From the NCBI RefSeq assembly GCF_000744375.1, contig NZ_JQLU01000003.1, forward strand, positions 124,001 to 188,000: a DNA stretch of 64,000 nt, given 5' to 3'. Each line of letters begins with the position of its first letter. Position 1 is the stretch's first letter. This stretch comes from Carnobacterium gallinarum DSM 4847 (GTDB lineage Bacteria > Bacillota > Bacilli > Lactobacillales > Carnobacteriaceae). A model generated the notes under the pieces. That model worked only from the letters and a program-made list of their open reading frames with translations. It had not been told where the DNA came from and made no database searches. A program made the position numbers and the translations under genes. This document shows positions 8,415 to 17,118 of this stretch, one piece after another.

Positions 8415-8972
8415 ATGAAAATCACTTATACATTATCAGAAAAAGATTATTTAGATAGTCAAGAATTGATTTTAGATCAATCAAAAACATTTAAGCGTAA
8501 GGTGCGAACTACCCGAAATCTAGTTCTAGGTATTTTGTTCATTCTAGTCGCTTTTTTACTCAAGCTATTTGCCCAACAACATTGGAATATTCTTACAATT
8601 TCAGGCATATTATTGGCAGTTATTTTGTTTATTTTTTTATTCTTTTTAAAAAATTACTTAAAGCAACAAGCGATCAAAAAAAAATTCAAACAAGCACAGA
8701 GTCAACCGGATCTATTCACACTTGAACGAACCTTACTTTTATCACCAGCAAAAATAAAAATCAGTATTAAAGGACGAAATACAAAGACCATTCAGTGGTC
8801 GATTATCCAAAAAGTAGTCCTTCAGACTGATTTTATTCTCTATTTCTTGAACGATACACAAGCAGGTATTTTAGCTTCTCCCGGAATGAAACTTACAGAT
8901 GAAGAGCATCAAAATTTGTTAAGCATTATTACAGAAGTGCTACCGAAAGAACGAATCATTCAAATTAAATAA
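8415..8972 (+). CDS. YcxB-like membrane protein
   Basis: 185 residues. Two adjacent hydrophobic segments (about residues 37-55 and 60-80) are followed by a basic linker and a C-terminal beta-rich domain resembling YcxB-like domains (LFTLERTLLLSPAKIKISIKGRNTKTIQWSIIQKVV). The frame is open from 8292, but ATG 8415 has AGAGGAAA nine bases before it and the upstream codons do not look like protein. It is a single gene closed by a terminator. Function unknown. Confidence 0.78.
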   Translation: MKITYTLSEKDYLDSQELILDQSKTFKRKVRTTRNLVLGILFILVAFLLKLFAQQHWNILTISGILLAVILFIFLFFLKNYLKQQAIKKKFKQAQSQPDLFTLERTLLLSPAKIKISIKGRNTKTIQWSIIQKVVLQTDFILYFLNDTQAGILASPGMKLTDEEHQNLLSIITEVLPKERIIQIK

Positions 8973-8973
8973 A

Positions 8974-9018
8974 AACTGTCGAACTTATCTGAAATCTAGA
9001 TAAGTTCGACAGTTTTTT
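8974..9018. terminator. Bidirectional intrinsic terminator
   Basis: A long inverted repeat, AAAAACTGTCGAACTTATCT and its complement with a short AT-rich loop, flanked by A and T runs. It serves the convergent genes at 8415-8972 and 9029-9217. Confidence 0.9.
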
Positions 9019-9028
9019 ATTTATTTGC

Positions 9029-9217
9029 TTACATTTGGCGACGGCCATTTAAACTTCTGCCAATAAAATTAATTAACCATACAATTAACGCAATTGGAAT
9101 CAAGATTTTTAAAACTAAGAATAAGATAGCTCCAAAAACACTTGCAACTACGCTAAATAGTGCCATAAATCCTACTGCTGCTAATACGTATACCCAAATC
9201 GGATTTCTTTGTCTCAT
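9029..9217 (-). CDS. Small membrane protein, unknown function
   Basis: 62 residues with two hydrophobic helices (about 7-25 and 28-50) and a basic C-terminus (GRSLNGRRQM). The ATG follows GGGGAATTCAC, a fair ribosome-binding site. It is alone between terminators. No family was recognised with confidence; it resembles short phage-shock/PspC-like or DUF-type hydrophobic peptides only in general character. Confidence 0.6.
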   Translation of the reverse strand: MRQRNPIWVYVLAAVGFMALFSVVASVFGAILFLVLKILIPIALIVWLINFIGRSLNGRRQM

Positions 9218-9413
9218 GTGAATTCCCCATTTCTATAATTAGGAACATCAGAAACTGCTTCCATCAGTATCACAGTTACTAAGTTCTTGTCTTTCATTCG
9301 ATAAACTTATTTTACCATGACTCTCTATCTCTCCACCTCCAACTAAAGTACTAATTCTCAGTCCTTCCTATGACATATCTTTGTAACTGCAACATTATTT
9401 ATCCTCAAAAAAA

Positions 9414-9449
9414 GCAGATAAACATCTAACTCCAACGTTTATCTGCCTA
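9414..9449 (-). terminator. Intrinsic terminator after aspartokinase
   Basis: Inverted repeat GCAGATAAAC / GTTTATCTGC with a T7 tract on the minus strand, 19 bases after the aspartokinase stop. Confidence 0.85.
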
Positions 9450-9467
9450 TTTAAATGTAGCTTTTCT

Positions 9468-10658
9468 TTATAAAAAAGTATCGTGTAAAGCACAGACTGC
9501 TGTTTGCAAATGATCCCCCGCGACTAAAATCCAAATGGTTGTATAACTGTCTGCTGATTGTAAAATATCAATATCAGCCTCTGTCAAGGTTGTTACAATT
9601 TTTGAAGTCACTCCTGGAACGCCTGTAATTCCTGCTCCAACAATAGCGACTTTCGCACAATTTTCCAACGTCGCTATGTTAATATTCTCTTTAGCAAAAA
9701 TAGCTTTAGCCAATTTCGCTTCTTGCTTTACTAGAGTAAACACCACTTGATGTGGAAAAATATTAATAAAATCAACACTAATGCTAGCATTTGCTAACAA
9801 ACTAAAAATAATTTTTTGACTATAATTTTCTGTCTCAATCGTAAATTGAACTAAATCAGAAACATGAGCAATTCCAGTAACTAAACGGTAATGTCCAACC
9901 TGTTGCTCTGAATTGGTCACCAAGGTTCCTAAATCAGTTACCGTTTGATATGTCGAACGAATTCGCAATGGGATTCCAGCTTGCATCGCTAATTCAACAG
10001 CACGAGGATGGATGACTTTTGCACCTTCATGCGCCATATTGCTAACTTCTTGATAACTAACTACATCAAGAAACTTTGCTTGCTTTACTAATCGTGGATC
10101 AGCCGTCATCATTCCTGAAACATCGGTAAAAATATCAATTCGTTCGGCTTTAAAAGCTTTTCCTAACAACGCTGCCGTTGTGTCACTACCACCTCGGCCA
10201 ATAGTTGTAATATGTCCTGCTTCACTAACTCCTTGAAATCCAGCCACGACAACGACATCTAAGGTTTCAAAAGCATTTAAAATCGCTTCTGTCTCAATTC
10301 GTTCAACTTTTGCGTTCCCAAATTCCTCATTTGTAATAATTCCCGCATCTTGTCCTGTAAACGCACTTGCTAAAAGGCCTTCGCGTTTCAAAAGATTTGT
10401 AAAAACGGTTGTTGAAATCGTCTCACCCACTGATAAAAGCAAATCACGTTCACGTAAATCTAGCAAACTTTGATCTCCATCTACTAAAGAAAGTAACGAA
10501 TCCGTTGCATAAGGATCCCCTAAACGCCCAATTGCCGAAACTACCACAATTACCTTATAGTCATCTTCAACTGCTTGAATAATATGTTTCTTCGCTGCAT
10601 TTCGGCTTTCATCATCTTTAACTGATGTTCCACCAAATTTTTGTACTAAAATTTTCAT
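9468..10658 (-). CDS. dapG: Aspartate kinase (DapG-like)
   Basis: First step of the aspartate family pathway (lysine, threonine, methionine, diaminopimelate). The substrate motif VQKFGGTSVKDD is at residues 5-16, the family signature GRGGSDTTAALLG is near residue 155, and two C-terminal ACT domains (GIAHVSDLVQFTIE and VGAGITGVPGVTSKI) carry allosteric control. 396 residues and the opening most resemble the diaminopimelate-sensitive DapG of Bacillus. It is a single gene, not joined to hom-thrB 17 kb away. The inhibitor cannot be read from the sequence. Confidence 0.93.
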   Translation of the reverse strand: MKILVQKFGGTSVKDDESRNAAKKHIIQAVEDDYKVIVVVSAIGRLGDPYATDSLLSLVDGDQSLLDLRERDLLLSVGETISTTVFTNLLKREGLLASAFTGQDAGIITNEEFGNAKVERIETEAILNAFETLDVVVVAGFQGVSEAGHITTIGRGGSDTTAALLGKAFKAERIDIFTDVSGMMTADPRLVKQAKFLDVVSYQEVSNMAHEGAKVIHPRAVELAMQAGIPLRIRSTYQTVTDLGTLVTNSEQQVGHYRLVTGIAHVSDLVQFTIETENYSQKIIFSLLANASISVDFINIFPHQVVFTLVKQEAKLAKAIFAKENINIATLENCAKVAIVGAGITGVPGVTSKIVTTLTEADIDILQSADSYTTIWILVAGDHLQTAVCALHDTFL

Positions 10659-10735
10659 CTTGGAACCGCCCTTTTACTGAAAAGAAGCACTCAAAGTATC
10701 ACTACTTAAGTACTTCTTTAAAATTTAACTGATTA

Positions 10736-12631
10736 TTATTGAATCACTGCTTTACTATTTGGCTCAACTAAGAATTGTTGCCCTGTTTCAACATAAAGTT
10801 TGTACCATACCATAAAGGTCACTACTGTCCAAATTTTACGTGAATGATCGAATTTCCCAGCACAATGCTCCTCTAATAAATTTACAACATAGGCTTTATT
10901 AATCAGATGGTCAGTTTGCGACTCTTGAATAATACCACGTACCCAACCATTCATCTCATCTTTTAACCAATGACGAATCGGAACCGGGAACCCAAGTTTT
11001 TTACGATACAATACATTATCTGGCACAAAGCTCTCAGCAGCTTTACGTAAAATATATTTAGTCGTACCATTGGCAATTCTTAAATCAGATGGCAATTCAC
11101 GTGCGACACGGAAAACCTCTTTATCTAAGAACGGTGTTCTCAATTCTAGCGAAGCTGCCATTGTTGTGCGGTCAGCATTTAATAATAAATCGCCATTTAA
11201 CCAAGTATGAATATCAATAAATTGCATTCTATCAATTGGATCATACCCTTGTGAGCGATCATAATAGGGTTTCGTTACATCTTGGTAAGGATGATTTGGT
11301 AAATAATTGACTAATAATTTTTGTTTTTCAGCTTCTTCAAAAATCTTAGCATTCCCTACATAACGTTGTTCCATCGGCGTTGTCCCACGTTGCAAGAAAC
11401 TCTTACCGCGCATTCCCTCAGGCATTACTTTTGATAAATGATTTAAACCTTTTTTCAATCCATTTGGCAAACTATTAATTTTTTTCAATGAATTCGGTTC
11501 GTTATAGATTGTATAACCACCAAAGACTTCATCAGCCCCTTCACCAGATAGAGCTACTTTAACATGCTTACGGGCAATTTCTGATAGGAAAAATTGTGGA
11601 ACTGCCGCTGGATCTGCCAAAGGATCATCCATATGCCAAACAAAACGTGGAAATTCATCCATAAATTGTTGTGCAGTGATAATTTCACTAATATTTTCAA
11701 CATTTAAACGTTGCGCTGTTTCTTCGGCTACGTCAATCTCACTATATCCTTCACGCTCAAAACCAACTGAGATTGTTTTAATCGCTGGGTTAAATTCGCG
11801 AGCAATCGCTACAATAATTGATGAATCCACTCCACCTGAAAGGAACGAACCAACCGTTACATCACTACGCATATGTTTTTCAACAGAGTCATACAAGACA
11901 TCTTTAATAGCTTTAGCAAATTCATCTTCTGATTTTTGCACTGGCGCAAATGTCGCTTCCCAATAACGAGTGATTTTCATGTCTTCATTTAATTTCTTCG
12001 TAAAATAATGACCTGGTGCTAAACGATGAATATTCGTTGTCAGTGTATCTGGATCTGGAACAAACTGAAACGTCATATAATTCTGCAAAGCAACAGGATT
12101 GATCTCTTTTTTCTTTAAGATTTGATAAATTGATTTTTTCTCTGATGCTACGTAAATATTGCCATCTTCTTCTGCATAATGGAACGGTTTAATCCCAAAA
12201 TGATCACGAGCTCCATAAACGGTTTTCTCTTGCTTATCCCAAATGACAAAACCAAACATACCACGCAATTTTTCAGCTGTTTTTTCTTTGTATTTTGCAT
12301 AAGCTCCAATAATCACCTCTGTATCACTATCTGTTTCAAAGGTTTGACCATCTGCAATTAATTCATTACGTAATTCAATATAATTATATACTTCGCCATT
12401 AAAAATAATCCAATAACGTTCATTTTCATAAGATAGGGGTTGATGTCCTTTTTCTACATCAATAATGCTTAAGCGTCTAAAACCAAAACTGATATCATCA
12501 TCAAAATAGAACCCTTCATCGTCTGGTCCTCTATGAACAATCACGCTGTTCATCTCTTTGATTGTTTTTTCATAATCTAATCCATGGTCTTTTGTCTCAC
12601 TGCCATGAATACATCCAACAAATCCACACAT
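10736..12631 (-). CDS. asnB: Asparagine synthase (glutamine-hydrolysing)
   Basis: Makes asparagine from aspartate, glutamine and ATP. The start is set at ATG 12629-12631, not at the longer frame to 12655, because the class II glutaminase nucleophile must be Cys2, exposed by removal of Met (MCGFVGC), and GAGG lies eight bases upstream. The glutaminase domain covers about residues 2-190 (HRGPDDEG, GFRRLSIID, FNGEVYNY, RDHFGIKPF). The synthase domain follows, with the PP-loop SGGVDSS at 265-271. 631 residues, family length. It is transcribed alone from a good promoter at 12697-12725. Confidence 0.96.
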   Translation of the reverse strand: MCGFVGCIHGSETKDHGLDYEKTIKEMNSVIVHRGPDDEGFYFDDDISFGFRRLSIIDVEKGHQPLSYENERYWIIFNGEVYNYIELRNELIADGQTFETDSDTEVIIGAYAKYKEKTAEKLRGMFGFVIWDKQEKTVYGARDHFGIKPFHYAEEDGNIYVASEKKSIYQILKKKEINPVALQNYMTFQFVPDPDTLTTNIHRLAPGHYFTKKLNEDMKITRYWEATFAPVQKSEDEFAKAIKDVLYDSVEKHMRSDVTVGSFLSGGVDSSIIVAIAREFNPAIKTISVGFEREGYSEIDVAEETAQRLNVENISEIITAQQFMDEFPRFVWHMDDPLADPAAVPQFFLSEIARKHVKVALSGEGADEVFGGYTIYNEPNSLKKINSLPNGLKKGLNHLSKVMPEGMRGKSFLQRGTTPMEQRYVGNAKIFEEAEKQKLLVNYLPNHPYQDVTKPYYDRSQGYDPIDRMQFIDIHTWLNGDLLLNADRTTMAASLELRTPFLDKEVFRVARELPSDLRIANGTTKYILRKAAESFVPDNVLYRKKLGFPVPIRHWLKDEMNGWVRGIIQESQTDHLINKAYVVNLLEEHCAGKFDHSRKIWTVVTFMVWYKLYVETGQQFLVEPNSKAVIQ

Positions 12632-12696
12632 ATTTTGATTCCTCATTTCCATCATTCTAGATATATGTTCATTTTCACCTTTTATTTACTTGTCCT

Positions 12697-12725
12697 ATTA
12701 TAGCGAACAAATACTGTTGATTCAA
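12697..12725 (-). promoter_or_regulatory. Sigma-A promoter of asnB
   Basis: On the minus strand TTGAAT, a 17-base spacer, then TATAAT, about 70 bases before the asnB start. No T-box leader is seen between the promoter and the gene. Confidence 0.75.
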
Positions 12726-12790
12726 CCAATTCGACGGGAATATTTTGTTTAAACTTTCGTTAAGAAGATTTCATCAAAATGAAAACACTT

Positions 12791-13414
12791 TTATGAATTT
12801 TTGGTTAGCTGAGAATCACTTTTTCTTTCTCGATAAATAATCAGTCCAGAATTCGTATCCTCAATCCATAGTTTCAAACCATACTTCACAACTAAATAAG
12901 CATAATAAAAATCACCTATGCAACCTGCACTATGTAAGGCAAATAAAAATAATGCAAAAACAGGAAACTGTTGTCCAATCACCCAATAAACTCCTGTCAA
13001 AATCAAAAATGGACTAAGAGCAAGAATTAAAAATTGCCATCCGCGATAAAAGCTTCCTGGCGCACCAGCATAAGCCATTCCCCTTTTAAAACCAAATTGA
13101 ACCTTTTTTGCCCCAAATACTTTAAAAAAAACACCATGAATCCCTTCATGAATTATTAGGGAAATAAAAAAAGCACCACTACTGTAAATCACCCATTTGC
13201 TAATAAAAAGCAGCATTTGACTAAAAACAGCCCAATCAAATTGACTAAAATAGAGACTGATTATTTGACTGGTTGCAGGCAGTTGCTTAAATAAACAAAC
13301 AGAAAAAAGTAAAACAATACAAAAAATCAACAGACTGCCACGACTTAATTGATTAATTAGTGAAGTATCTGCAAACAAATTAACTTTTTTGATAACAACT
13401 AAATTAGCTTTCAT
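12791..13414 (-). CDS. DUF3267-type membrane zincin-like protein
   Basis: 207 residues with about four hydrophobic segments. An HExxH motif (LIIHEGIHGVFFKVFGAKKVQFGF) lies in or next to a membrane segment, as in DUF3267 putative intramembrane metallopeptidases distantly like M50 proteases. A third metal ligand is not certain. The ATG follows a strong GGAGGAGGAAAGAGG stretch. It is the only gene in its transcript. Protease activity is inferred from the motif only. Confidence 0.75.
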   Translation of the reverse strand: MKANLVVIKKVNLFADTSLINQLSRGSLLIFCIVLLFSVCLFKQLPATSQIISLYFSQFDWAVFSQMLLFISKWVIYSSGAFFISLIIHEGIHGVFFKVFGAKKVQFGFKRGMAYAGAPGSFYRGWQFLILALSPFLILTGVYWVIGQQFPVFALFLFALHSAGCIGDFYYAYLVVKYGLKLWIEDTNSGLIIYRERKSDSQLTKNS

Positions 13415-13529
13415 CCTCTTTCCTCCTCCATCAAACTCTTTATAAGTCCATTGTATAAAATTTAATAAAAAAAGAGAAGAATTTCCTCTTCTCTAAATAA
13501 ATGATTCTCTTGAATAAAAGAGATAATCA

Positions 13530-13580
13530 CATCCGATATACTATGTAAGCACGCACATAGTATATCGGATGTTTTTTTAT
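13530..13580 (+). terminator. Strong hairpin with T run between divergent genes (possible sRNA end)
   Basis: A 17-bp perfect stem (CATCCGATATACTATGT and complement) with an 8-base loop, then T7 on the plus strand. It lies between divergently read genes (13414 minus, 13662 plus), where no annotated plus-strand gene ends. A second hairpin (GAGAAGA..TCTTCTC, 13472-13494) is just upstream. Confidence 0.7.
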
Positions 13581-13621
13581 AAATCTATAGAAATTTGTTT
13601 CACTTTTCGTGAGAAAAATTA

Positions 13622-13630
13622 TGCTATAAT
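13622..13630 (+). promoter_or_regulatory. Extended -10 promoter of cutC
   Basis: TGCTATAAT, a consensus extended -10 element, 31 bases before the cutC GTG. No convincing -35 element is seen, which extended -10 promoters can lack. Confidence 0.6.
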
Positions 13631-13661
13631 AAAACTATCTTATTTATTGGAGCGTGATTTT

Positions 13662-14303
13662 GTGTTATTAAAAGAGGTTTGTGTAGAAAACTTTACGAAT
13701 ATTCCTGCCGCTTTAGCTCGTGGAGCGAATCGAGTTGAACTTTGTGATAATTTAACTGTTGGTGGAACAACCGTTAGTACAGGAGTGATGGAAGAAACCA
13801 TGCATTATTGTTCTGAAAAATCGATTCCTGTCATGGCAATCATTCGTCCAAGAGGTGGAAACTTTGTTTTTCATGATACAGAATTAAAAATTATGCGAAC
13901 AGATTTAATTGAAGCAAAAAAATTAGGCGTAGATGGAGTTGTCCTTGGCTGTTTAACTTCAGATAACTGGATTGATGAAGATGCAATGGAAGAACTTCTA
14001 GAAATTGCTGCTGGCTTACAAATTACTTTCCATATGGCTTTTGATGCTATTCCAGAAGCCAAGCAATTTGCAGCAATTGATTGGTTAGTGGAACATAGTG
14101 TCCAACGTATCCTCACTCATGGTGGCACAAGTGAGGAACCTATCGAAACTCATTTACCTCATCTAAAAAAACTAGTAGATTACGCTGGTAAACGTATCAT
14201 TATCTTACCTGGTGGTGGAATTCATTCTGAAAATGCAGAATTTATTGCTACAGAATTAGGTGTAAACGAAGTTCACGGAACAAAAATAGTTGGAACATTT
14301 TAA
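13662..14303 (+). CDS. cutC: CutC family protein (copper homeostasis)
   Basis: 213 residues, TIM-barrel CutC. The family opening is clear (KEVCVENFTNIPAALARGANRVELCDNLTVGGTTVS), with later MAIIRPRGGNFVF and ILPGGGIHSENAE. The frame is open from 13569, but GTG 13662 with GGAG ten bases before gives the family start. It is placed in copper homeostasis by name; the biochemical role of the family is not well settled. Monocistronic. Confidence 0.92.
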   Translation: MLLKEVCVENFTNIPAALARGANRVELCDNLTVGGTTVSTGVMEETMHYCSEKSIPVMAIIRPRGGNFVFHDTELKIMRTDLIEAKKLGVDGVVLGCLTSDNWIDEDAMEELLEIAAGLQITFHMAFDAIPEAKQFAAIDWLVEHSVQRILTHGGTSEEPIETHLPHLKKLVDYAGKRIIILPGGGIHSENAEFIATELGVNEVHGTKIVGTF

Positions 14304-14318
14304 ATCGAACGAACGAAA

Positions 14319-14376
14319 ATAAAAGCTTCTGGCTCTGTCACTATATCTCTCTTAGTGGCAGAGTCAGAAGCTTTTT
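14319..14376. terminator. Bidirectional intrinsic terminator between cutC and deacetylase
   Basis: AAAAGCTTCTGgCTCTG paired with CAGAGtCAGAAGCTTTT, one mismatch, A and T runs on the flanks. It serves the convergent cutC and deacetylase genes. Confidence 0.9.
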
Positions 14377-14378
14377 AC

Positions 14379-15440
14379 TTATCGAATATCGTTTGCTTGA
14401 TAATAACTTTTATTTCCAGAAAGGACACCATTATATAGTTCACTAACTGTAACAAACTGATAGCCTTGCTTTTTTAGAGATTGGATAATTGAATTTAATG
14501 CATCTGCTGTAGTTGGGTGAATATCATGCATCAACACAATCGCACCTGATTTAGAGTTTTGTAATACTTCATTATAAACAGCATCTGCATTCCTTGATTT
14601 CCAATCTTCAGTATCAACAGACCATTCAATAATCGGCATTTGGTAAACGGCCATTAATTTATCATCAATTGTTCCATATGGTGGTCGTAATAATTTCACC
14701 TGATAATCAGCAATTGATCGAATCAGTTCATTTGTAGAAACCACTTGTTGCTTAGCTTCTTCCAAAGAAATATCCGTTAAAACTGGATGCGAAAACGTAT
14801 GATTTCCAATTTCATGTCCATCCTTTATTTCTCGTTCAAGAATATCTGGATTCAACTGGACACTATTTCCTAAAACGAAAAAAGTTGCCTTGACATCATT
14901 TTGTTTTAAAATATCTAAAATTCGTGGTGTCACCATCCGATTAGGACCATCATCAAAAGTTAAAGCAATGACCTTATCTTTTTTCACCATCATATCGATT
15001 TCCACAGCTTTTTTTACTAAAAGTGTTTTTCCGGCTACAATGGTATCAGAATCCAGTTGATTTAATTTTTTCAATTCGTTAACAGTCATTTTGTAACGTG
15101 TTGCAATACGCCATAAAGTTTCTCCAGATTGAACCATATATGTAGTTGTTTCGGTAGCACTTTCGTCTATTCCACTAGTATTGGGCAAATTATTCTCTGT
15201 AGCTGCTACCTTTAATTGCTGACCTGCATACACTGTATCTGTATTCATTTGATTTAATTCTTTAATTTCTTCCATTGGAATCTGATATTTTTTAGCAATC
15301 CGCCACAAAGTTTCTCCTTTCTCTACAGTATGAGACAGCCCTTGTTCACTTTTATTGTTCACTCCATAAGCCATTTCACTGGAAATAAACACTAACATAA
15401 AAATAGTAATTACGCCTAACAACATTCTATATTTTTTCAT
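14379..15440 (-). CDS. Secreted LysM polysaccharide deacetylase (PgdA-like)
   Basis: 353 residues. A signal peptide (about 1-26) precedes two LysM repeats (about 37-78 and 101-142, each HTVEKGETLWRIA-like) and a NodB-type CE4 domain (about 155-345). Catalytic motifs are visible: TFDDGP 161-166 (Asp163, Asp164), HTFSH 214-218 as metal ligands, RPPYG 252-256, DTEDW 276-280 and LMHD 303-306. It should de-N-acetylate peptidoglycan GlcNAc outside the cell, giving lysozyme resistance. The frame is open to 15578, but ATG 15438-15440 with AAGGAGG seven bases before and a following signal peptide fixes the start. Confidence 0.9.
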   Translation of the reverse strand: MKKYRMLLGVITIFMLVFISSEMAYGVNNKSEQGLSHTVEKGETLWRIAKKYQIPMEEIKELNQMNTDTVYAGQQLKVAATENNLPNTSGIDESATETTTYMVQSGETLWRIATRYKMTVNELKKLNQLDSDTIVAGKTLLVKKAVEIDMMVKKDKVIALTFDDGPNRMVTPRILDILKQNDVKATFFVLGNSVQLNPDILEREIKDGHEIGNHTFSHPVLTDISLEEAKQQVVSTNELIRSIADYQVKLLRPPYGTIDDKLMAVYQMPIIEWSVDTEDWKSRNADAVYNEVLQNSKSGAIVLMHDIHPTTADALNSIIQSLKKQGYQFVTVSELYNGVLSGNKSYYQANDIR

Positions 15441-15645
15441 AAATAACCTCCTTCGTTTACTAAATAAAAATAGTAAAAACAACTTATAATAAATTCTATT
15501 CATTATAGCATAACTCTTTTTATACAACAATAGATATTTAATGTTGAAATAAAAAACTAACACCGTCAATTTCAGCAATCCGCTGTAATCCCTTGCTAGT
15601 TTTTTATTGATTCAATCTACTCATTTCAGTAAACTCCCTCTAAAT

Positions 15646-15870
15646 TCATCTATCTTCCTCTTCTAGCGAAGCAAAAAAAACTTTGAGTTTCTCTCTTTCT
15701 AATTGATAAAAAACTCGTGGTTGATCTATTAGAGCTGTGAGTAACGAGAGATCATGGAGAGATAATTCTTGATAATGTTCTCTTAGCCAAATCAATGCAT
15801 CAAGTTTTGAGAGTTCCTGATTTTTAACTTTTCCAATATATTTCTTTACTTCCGCTAGTCTAGCTTTCAC
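15646..15870 (-). CDS. Small acidic/basic helical protein, unknown
   Basis: 74 residues, predicted mostly helical and highly charged (KARLAEVKKYIGKVKNQELSKLDAL ... LEEEDR). It starts at GTG 15868-15870 with a near-perfect AGGAGGGATAATTA before it, which is the main reason to accept it. No family was recognised. It is alone between the deacetylase and the toxin cassette array. Confidence 0.55.
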   Translation of the reverse strand: MKARLAEVKKYIGKVKNQELSKLDALIWLREHYQELSLHDLSLLTALIDQPRVFYQLEREKLKVFFASLEEEDR

Positions 15871-16187
15871 TAATTATCCCTCCTTTCTATATATAGTCTA
15901 CATCTAAAATAAACTATTTAATATTATTGTAATCGTTTACTTTACAATATAGTAAATTTAGTTAAATCTCAAGTAAATACCATTAAATTAGTCTATTTAC
16001 CTATTTTTTTGTGCACAATGCTAAAAAAAATCCAAATTCTCAATAGCTAAAAGAACCTTTAAAATAAGGTGCAGCCTCTGCATTTTTTCCTTATTTTAAA
16101 GATTTTTATTTTTTATAAATTATATTTTTATTTAATTTTTATCATTTATCCTTAGGGACATCAAGACTCCATTCCATTAAACGGCGC

Positions 16188-16358
16188 GATTAGAATATCT
16201 TTCCGATTCACTCTCGACCACCAATCGTGTTTCCAGAGATTCCTTCATAACTGTTCACACTACCTGAAACCCAGCCTAATCCCATCGCAATTTTCCATGG
16301 CAATGCCGCTCCAATAGCCAATATAGCAGAATTTACCACTATATTGACTACAAAATTT
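16188..16358 (-). pseudogene. Decayed pretoxin-TG linker (cassette F remnant)
   Basis: The minus strand reads VVNSAILAIGAALPWKIAMG, then GWVSGSVNSYEGISGNTIGGRE and a stop. This is the same linker as in the full toxin at about residues 205-250, but it ends before the LSGKERI segment, with no toxin tip or immunity gene after it. It is the distal, eroded end of the cassette array. The remaining sequence from 15871 to 16187 is AT-rich and holds no gene that I can see. Confidence 0.8.
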
Positions 16359-16506
16359 GAATCGTTTCTTTTTTAAATCATGAGTTTTTGTACAATAAAT
16401 ACAGCTAGCTTTTGTTAGCTAGTGGCAACTTGATTAGTGAGTGTTTGCTTACTATCAAGGCTTTACCGCTCGACTCCACTCGGATAGTAAAGTGCCTTTT
16501 TATTTT
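16359..16506. repeat. Cassette-boundary repeat R1, copy a
   Basis: About 145 bases shared nearly identically with R1 copies at 17827, 19611 and 21078. It holds a CTAGC/GCTAG hairpin, a second inverted repeat around CTTGATTAGT and a third (GGCTTTAC...GTAAAGTGCC) followed by a T run on the plus strand. It sits between the linker of one cassette and the immunity gene of the cassette before it in transcription order. Confidence 0.9.
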
Positions 16507-17101
16507 ACTTATTACTATTATCAATCATCCACTGAACTGCTTGTTCTTTTTCTAGAATTATAGGTTCTTCCACAGTTCCTATATTAATTGACTTTATAAC
16601 AGCCTCATTTAAATTTATAGGATTTTTAATTGTTGAATTTTTTAAAATAGTATCTTTAAACCAGGTATATTTGAAATCTACGTTTTCCAATAAAGAATTA
16701 CTAAAATTTGCATCTCTTAAATCAGCTGATACAAAGCTACTGTTCTTTATGGTAGAATCAGAAAAATCAGTTTCTGGTAATTCTGCTTTCAAAAAGTTCG
16801 TTTGATTTATATTAGCTCTAGCAAAAAAAGTATAGTCTGCCTTACTTTTTACATAACCACCTTGAATGATTTGTGCACTCGCAAAACTAGATGAATATAA
16901 ATTAGCTCCGTAAAAATCTACATTTTCTAGTTTTAGATTTTCAAATGAGCAATCTGTCAAAGAACTTTCTGAAAGATTAACATTAACAAGATTTTCATTT
17001 TCAAATTGGAATTCATCTAATATTAGTTCTTCTCCTTGTTTCCCTAAAGTTTGAACATATTTTTCATGGGATTTTATTTTTTCTTCAATATCTACTTTCA
17101 T
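16505..17101 (-). CDS. Pentapeptide-repeat protein, candidate immunity for cassette E
   Basis: 198 residues. From about residue 30 to 160 it shows pentapeptide repeats of the A(D/N)LxX kind (NVNLSESSLTDCSFENLKLENVDFYG, ANFSNSLLENVDFKYTWF), predicted to form a right-handed four-sided beta-helix. It has no signal peptide. It starts at ATG 17099-17101 after GGAGGGAAAG, 17 bases after the end of the cassette E toxin tip, the position of an immunity gene. Pentapeptide proteins often mimic DNA. The toxin it might block has not been shown to act on DNA, so the role is inference. Confidence 0.75.
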   Translation of the reverse strand: MKVDIEEKIKSHEKYVQTLGKQGEELILDEFQFENENLVNVNLSESSLTDCSFENLKLENVDFYGANLYSSSFASAQIIQGGYVKSKADYTFFARANINQTNFLKAELPETDFSDSTIKNSSFVSADLRDANFSNSLLENVDFKYTWFKDTILKNSTIKNPINLNEAVIKSINIGTVEEPIILEKEQAVQWMIDNSNK

Positions 17102-17118
17102 TATCTTTCCCTCCTATT

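Noticed and set aside
11676-11966. Plus-strand 96-codon frame inside asnB
   Set aside because: Antisense shadow of a strongly conserved gene.
13472-13580. A T-box or riboswitch ahead of cutC
   Set aside because: No T-box sequence (the conserved TGGNACCGCG-type core) and no known riboswitch core; the hairpins lie before the cutC promoter.
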